A DNA stretch of 9,964 bases. Source: a bacterium UBA3734. GTDB lineage: Bacteria > Bacteroidota > Bacteroidia > Bacteroidales > Bacteroidaceae. Under the pieces are notes generated by a model that ran no database searches, was not told the DNA's origin, and worked only from the letters and a program-made list of their open reading frames with translations. The translations under genes and the position numbers were made by a program. Shown here one piece after another: positions 7,523 to 9,964 of the stretch. Each line of letters begins with the position of its first letter. Position 1 is the stretch's first letter. The stretch is from positions 5,756 to 15,719 of the forward strand of contig DFHC01000079.1 of the NCBI GenBank assembly GCA_002372575.1, given 5' to 3'.

Positions 7523-7532
7523 AAGCAATAGA

Positions 7533-9587
7533 ATGATGAAAAAGATGAATTTTCCCGAATTTTTGTCGAAATCGACACGTTTATCAATCCTGAAAAGAGG
7601 AATTTGCGCCCTCGTCCTTTCCCTCCCTCTTTGGGGAGGGGCAGGGTGGGTCTTCGCCGCCGACGGATGGCCCTCAAAATATAAGGGCGTGATGTTGCAA
7701 GGCTTCTACTGGGACTCGTTCGACGCCACAAAATGGACAAACCTGCAGAAGCAAGCTCCCGAACTCGGCCAGTATTTCGACCTCGTATGGCTGCCGCAGA
7801 GCGCGAATTGCGGCGGATTGTCGATGGGCTACGACGACCTCTATTGGTTCTCGAACTACAATTCCTCGTTTGGCACCGAGCAGGAACTGCGCTCGCTCAT
7901 CAAGGCGTTTCGCGACAACGGCATCGGCACCATCGCCGACGTGGTTGTGAACCATCGCAAGACGCTGACGGGCAAGAATTTCGACTTTCCCGCTGAGACC
8001 TACGAGGGCGTGACCTACTCGATGGGCGCTGCCGACGTGGTGAAGGCCGACGGTGGCACTGGTGGTGCCGACACGGGCGAAAACTGGAACGGAATGCCCG
8101 ACCTCGACCACACAAGCCAAAACGTGCAAAACACGGTGAAGGCCTACCTGAAAATGCTGCTCGAGGATTTCGGCTACGTCGGCTTCCGCTACGACATGGT
8201 GAAGGGCTACAATGGCTCCTACACGAAGCTCTACAACGAGTCGGCAAGCCCGCAGTTCAGCGTGGGCGAGTGCTGGGACGGAACGCAGACCATCCGCAAC
8301 TGGATAGATGCCACGGGAAAAACCTCGGCAGCCTTCGACTTCCAGTTCCGCTACACCGTGCGCAACGCCGCCAACAACGGCCAGTGGAACCGTCTGGCAC
8401 AGCGCAACGACAACAACTGGCCGCTCGTGTCGAGCAACTACCAGAATGGCGACTACCGACGTCTGGCCGTGACCTTCGTCGAGAATCACGACACCGAGCG
8501 ACGCGCCAACGCCGAGCAGGACCCGCTCCGGAAAGACACGCTCGCCGCCAATGCCTACCTGCTCGCGATGCCCGGAACGCCCTGCATCTTCCTCACGCAC
8601 TGGCAGGCCTACAAGCAACAGCTGAAGTCGATGATCGACGTGCGCAAGTTCGTGGGTATCCACAACGAAAGCACTTACGAAAACCGCATTCCCAATGCGG
8701 CCATCAGCTCCGTAGCGGCCTACGAGACGCAGGGAACCGACGGCTCGCTGCTCGTCGTCGTGGGCAATCTGAAAGACTACGAACCCGCCGAAACCGAGTG
8801 GGTGAAGGTGCTGTCGGGCTATCATTTCGCCTACTACCTCCGCCCGTCGATGGAAACGCCGTGGATCGACCTGCCATCGGGCACTTACAACGGCGCGCAG
8901 CAGGCCGTGATCACCGCAGTCAGCGCCTCGCAGGGTGCGCAACTCGTCTATACCACCGACGGCACCACGCCGACAGCCTCGAACGGCACACGCGTCAGTA
9001 GCGGTACCAGCATCAGCATTCCTGTGGGCACGACCACGCTCAGCGTTGGACTGCTCGTGGGCGGTGCGGTGACGAAAACCGTCACGCGGCAGTATGAGGT
9101 GAGCACGTTCGAGCCTCACGAAATCACCGTCTATGTGAACACCGACCACGTGGGCTGGACGAGCGTGAATTTCTGGACGTGGGGCGGCGACGGCAGCCAT
9201 GCGCCCACGAACAGCACGTGGCCCGGCGACCGCGTCGCAACGAAGACCACCGTCGATGGCCGTCAGTGGTTTGCCAAGACCTACACCATCAACTCGCCCG
9301 ACGACTACGTTAATTTCGTGTTTTCCACGGGCACGGGCTCGCCGCAGACCGTTGACATCAACAACGTCTCCGCCGACACGTTCTTCGAGATTTCCACGAC
9401 GCAGCAGGGCGGCAAACACTTGGTCGATGACGTCACGAGCGTCGAAAACATCAGCATCGACCCCGTCGAAACGGGAAAAACGGGCATTTTCGACCTGCAA
9501 GGCCGCAAAATCGCTCCTCACTCCTTGCTCCCCACTCCCCAAAAGGGAATTTACATCGTCAATGGCAAAAAAATCGTTATCAAATAA
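7533..9587 (+). CDS. Multidomain secreted GH13 alpha-amylase with CBM26-like domain and T9SS-like C-terminal tail
   Basis: This 684-residue endo-acting alpha-amylase is predicted to cut starch outside the cell. A long signal peptide (about 42 residues) ends near WVFA|ADG with no lipobox Cys. The barrel (about 50-385) resembles plant-type alpha-amylases (LQGFYWDS from 55, GYDDLYWFSNYNSSFGT, PDLDH at 189-193). Catalytic regions are complete: DVVVNH (136-141), GFRYDMVKG (217-225, nucleophile Asp221), GECWDG (acid/base Glu246) and VENHDTE (stabiliser Asp320). Then come an amylase C domain, a CHB_HEX-type module (about 449-525, YTTDGTTPTASNG from 473), and a CBM26-like starch-binding module (about 530-622, EITVYVNTDHVGW, WPGD). 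The tail GIFDLQGRK...KGIYIVNGKKIVIK resembles a short T9SS sorting domain. Starts at 7533 or 7536 are equivalent. The N-terminal and tail coding DNA contain repeat-like CT-rich segments. Confidence 0.96.
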   Translation: MMKKMNFPEFLSKSTRLSILKRGICALVLSLPLWGGAGWVFAADGWPSKYKGVMLQGFYWDSFDATKWTNLQKQAPELGQYFDLVWLPQSANCGGLSMGYDDLYWFSNYNSSFGTEQELRSLIKAFRDNGIGTIADVVVNHRKTLTGKNFDFPAETYEGVTYSMGAADVVKADGGTGGADTGENWNGMPDLDHTSQNVQNTVKAYLKMLLEDFGYVGFRYDMVKGYNGSYTKLYNESASPQFSVGECWDGTQTIRNWIDATGKTSAAFDFQFRYTVRNAANNGQWNRLAQRNDNNWPLVSSNYQNGDYRRLAVTFVENHDTERRANAEQDPLRKDTLAANAYLLAMPGTPCIFLTHWQAYKQQLKSMIDVRKFVGIHNESTYENRIPNAAISSVAAYETQGTDGSLLVVVGNLKDYEPAETEWVKVLSGYHFAYYLRPSMETPWIDLPSGTYNGAQQAVITAVSASQGAQLVYTTDGTTPTASNGTRVSSGTSISIPVGTTTLSVGLLVGGAVTKTVTRQYEVSTFEPHEITVYVNTDHVGWTSVNFWTWGGDGSHAPTNSTWPGDRVATKTTVDGRQWFAKTYTINSPDDYVNFVFSTGTGSPQTVDINNVSADTFFEISTTQQGGKHLVDDVTSVENISIDPVETGKTGIFDLQGRKIAPHSLLPTPQKGIYIVNGKKIVIK
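7616..7651 (+). repeat. C/G-rich palindromic element inside the amylase signal-peptide coding region
   Basis: CCCTCCC (7621-7627) and GGGAGGG (7634-7640) form a perfect 7-bp stem with loop TCTTTG, followed by GCAGGGTGGG. It is translated as SLPLWGGAGWVFA, the end of the signal peptide. From memory, similar CCCTCCC-TTTGG-GGGAGGG sequences are dispersed, mostly between genes, in Prevotella-type genomes. A related CCCTCCC-containing segment lies inverted at 7491-7522. The hairpin is seen directly; membership of a repeat family is inference. Confidence 0.5.
9513..9540 (+). repeat. CT-rich low-complexity insert in the amylase C-terminal tail
   Basis: This stretch consists of CTCC/CCCC-type units on the coding strand and is translated APHSLLPTPQ. 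It separates the conserved DLQGRK and KGIYIVNGKK segments of the tail. CT-rich runs like this are familiar as intergenic repeats in Prevotella, which suggests the linker arose from repeat DNA without breaking the frame. Confidence 0.45.
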
Positions 9588-9596
9588 AGAATCACT

Positions 9597-9964
9597 ATGA
9601 AAAATCATCGTAAAATTCTGGTCTGGGGCATCCTCCTCACGCTCCTTTTCTCGCCCCTCTCTTCGGCTGCGCAGGGACAGAAATTCCTCGGCGGCGACAT
9701 CTCGCTGCTCAGCAAGTACGAAGAACACGGAGCCAAGTATCTGACCGCCGACGGGCAACCTATCGACGACCTGCTCACGTTTTTCCGCTCGAAGGGCTGG
9801 AACAGCATGCGCGTGCGGCTGTTCGTCGATCCCTCGAAAGCCCCTGAAGACGACAAGGGCGAGGGCGTTTGCCAAGACCTCGACTACGTCATCAAGCTCG
9901 GACAGCGCATCAAGCAGGCCGGACTGAAATTCATGCTCGACTTCCACTATAGCGACACCTGGAC
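9597..9964 (+). CDS. GH53 endo-beta-1,4-galactanase, N-terminal part (3' end outside window)
   Basis: GH53 enzymes cleave beta-1,4-galactan, as in pectic arabinogalactan I side chains, by a retaining mechanism. The visible 122 residues start with a signal peptide (core ILVWGILLTLLF, probable cleavage around SSAA|QGQ) without a lipobox Cys. GH53 hallmarks follow: FLGGDISLLSKYEEHGAKY near the start of the mature protein, then LLTFFRSKGWNSMRVRLFVDP (Arg72, Arg74) and GLKFMLDFHYSDTW (115-122), which is almost invariant in the family. Both catalytic Glu residues lie beyond the window, so activity cannot be confirmed. The ATG is 9 nt after the amylase stop, implying co-transcription. A galactanase is unexpected in a starch locus and points to a mixed-substrate module or the start of a second PUL segment. 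Confidence 0.93.
   Translation, partial: MKNHRKILVWGILLTLLFSPLSSAAQGQKFLGGDISLLSKYEEHGAKYLTADGQPIDDLLTFFRSKGWNSMRVRLFVDPSKAPEDDKGEGVCQDLDYVIKLGQRIKQAGLKFMLDFHYSDTW

Larger units (their letters stand above)
7317..7532. other. 216-nt repeat- and hairpin-rich intergenic junction without a gene
   Basis: This is the longest gene-free stretch in the window. In order it holds a GGAGGTAC-type octamer repeat (7327-7350), a small palindrome CTCTG-TAA-CAGAG (7360-7372), a direct repeat TCGCACCCTCG at 7396-7406 and 7426-7436, a hairpin between those copies (7404-7422), an AT-rich segment (about 7457-7490), and a CATCTCC/GGAGATG stem-loop (7491-7522) just before the amylase start. The GTACGAG motif at 7347-7353 recurs inverted as CTCGTAC at 7433-7439, giving the left part a loose inverted-repeat form. 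I found no convincing Bacteroidetes promoter (TTTG and TAnnTTTG boxes) and no credible small ORF. Confidence 0.7.

Noticed and set aside
7440..7532. Promoter for the second amylase
   Set aside because: No TAnnTTTG box with a correctly spaced TTTG element is visible. An operon-internal promoter remains possible but is not supported by sequence.
7381..7740. 119-codon minus-strand frame across the repeat-rich junction
   Set aside because: Its Arg/Ser/Pro-rich product derives from repeats and the antisense of the amylase 5' end; no start context or domain supports it.
7674..9947. 757-codon open frame on the minus strand opposite the amylase and GH53
   Set aside because: It is a shadow of GC-rich codon use in two well-supported genes. 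It spans both of them, shows no recognisable domain and has no sensible start context.

Overview
The window is part of a polysaccharide utilization locus (PUL) from a member of Bacteroidales, most likely Prevotellaceae. The evidence is a SusC/SusD pair, SusE/SusF-type surface lipoproteins, Bacteroidetes lipoboxes (xxTSC), a tail resembling a type IX secretion (T9SS) sorting signal, heptamer ATTGAAC repeats and CT/AG-rich dispersed repeats. The coding DNA is GC-rich and the gene junctions are AT-rich. All seven recognisable genes lie on the + strand, and I see no RNA gene, CRISPR array, transposase or transcriptional regulator.

Layout: the 3' part of a susC TonB-dependent porin (1-1603); susD (1624-3291); a heptamer tandem repeat filling the susD-susE gap (3291-3332); a SusE-like lipoprotein with two starch-binding-type modules (3336-4451); a SusF-like lipoprotein with three such modules (4488-5903); a strong intercistronic stem-loop (5923-5959); a compact GH13 lipoprotein (5976-7316); a 216-nt junction packed with small repeats and hairpins (7317-7532); a multidomain secreted GH13 alpha-amylase with a CHB_HEX-type domain, a CBM26-like domain and a T9SS-like tail (7533-9587); and, 9 nt downstream, the start of a GH53 endo-beta-1,4-galactanase that runs off the window (9597-9964).

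How it works together (inference from the Bacteroides Sus paradigm): the SusE/F-like proteins and SusD would hold alpha-glucan at the cell surface. The lipoprotein GH13 occupies the position of susG, and the soluble or T9SS-exported amylase would cut starch into maltooligosaccharides for import through SusCD. The tightly coupled GH53 adds an activity against beta-1,4-galactan (pectic galactan or arabinogalactan I), so the downstream module may extend the locus beyond starch.

The system is mostly a recognisable starch PUL. The less ordinary parts are the repeat-rich junction between the core Sus genes and the amylase/galactanase pair, repeat-like DNA that forms part of the amylase signal peptide and part of its C-terminal tail, the 15-bp stem-loop between susF and the first GH13, and the pairing of starch and galactan enzymes.
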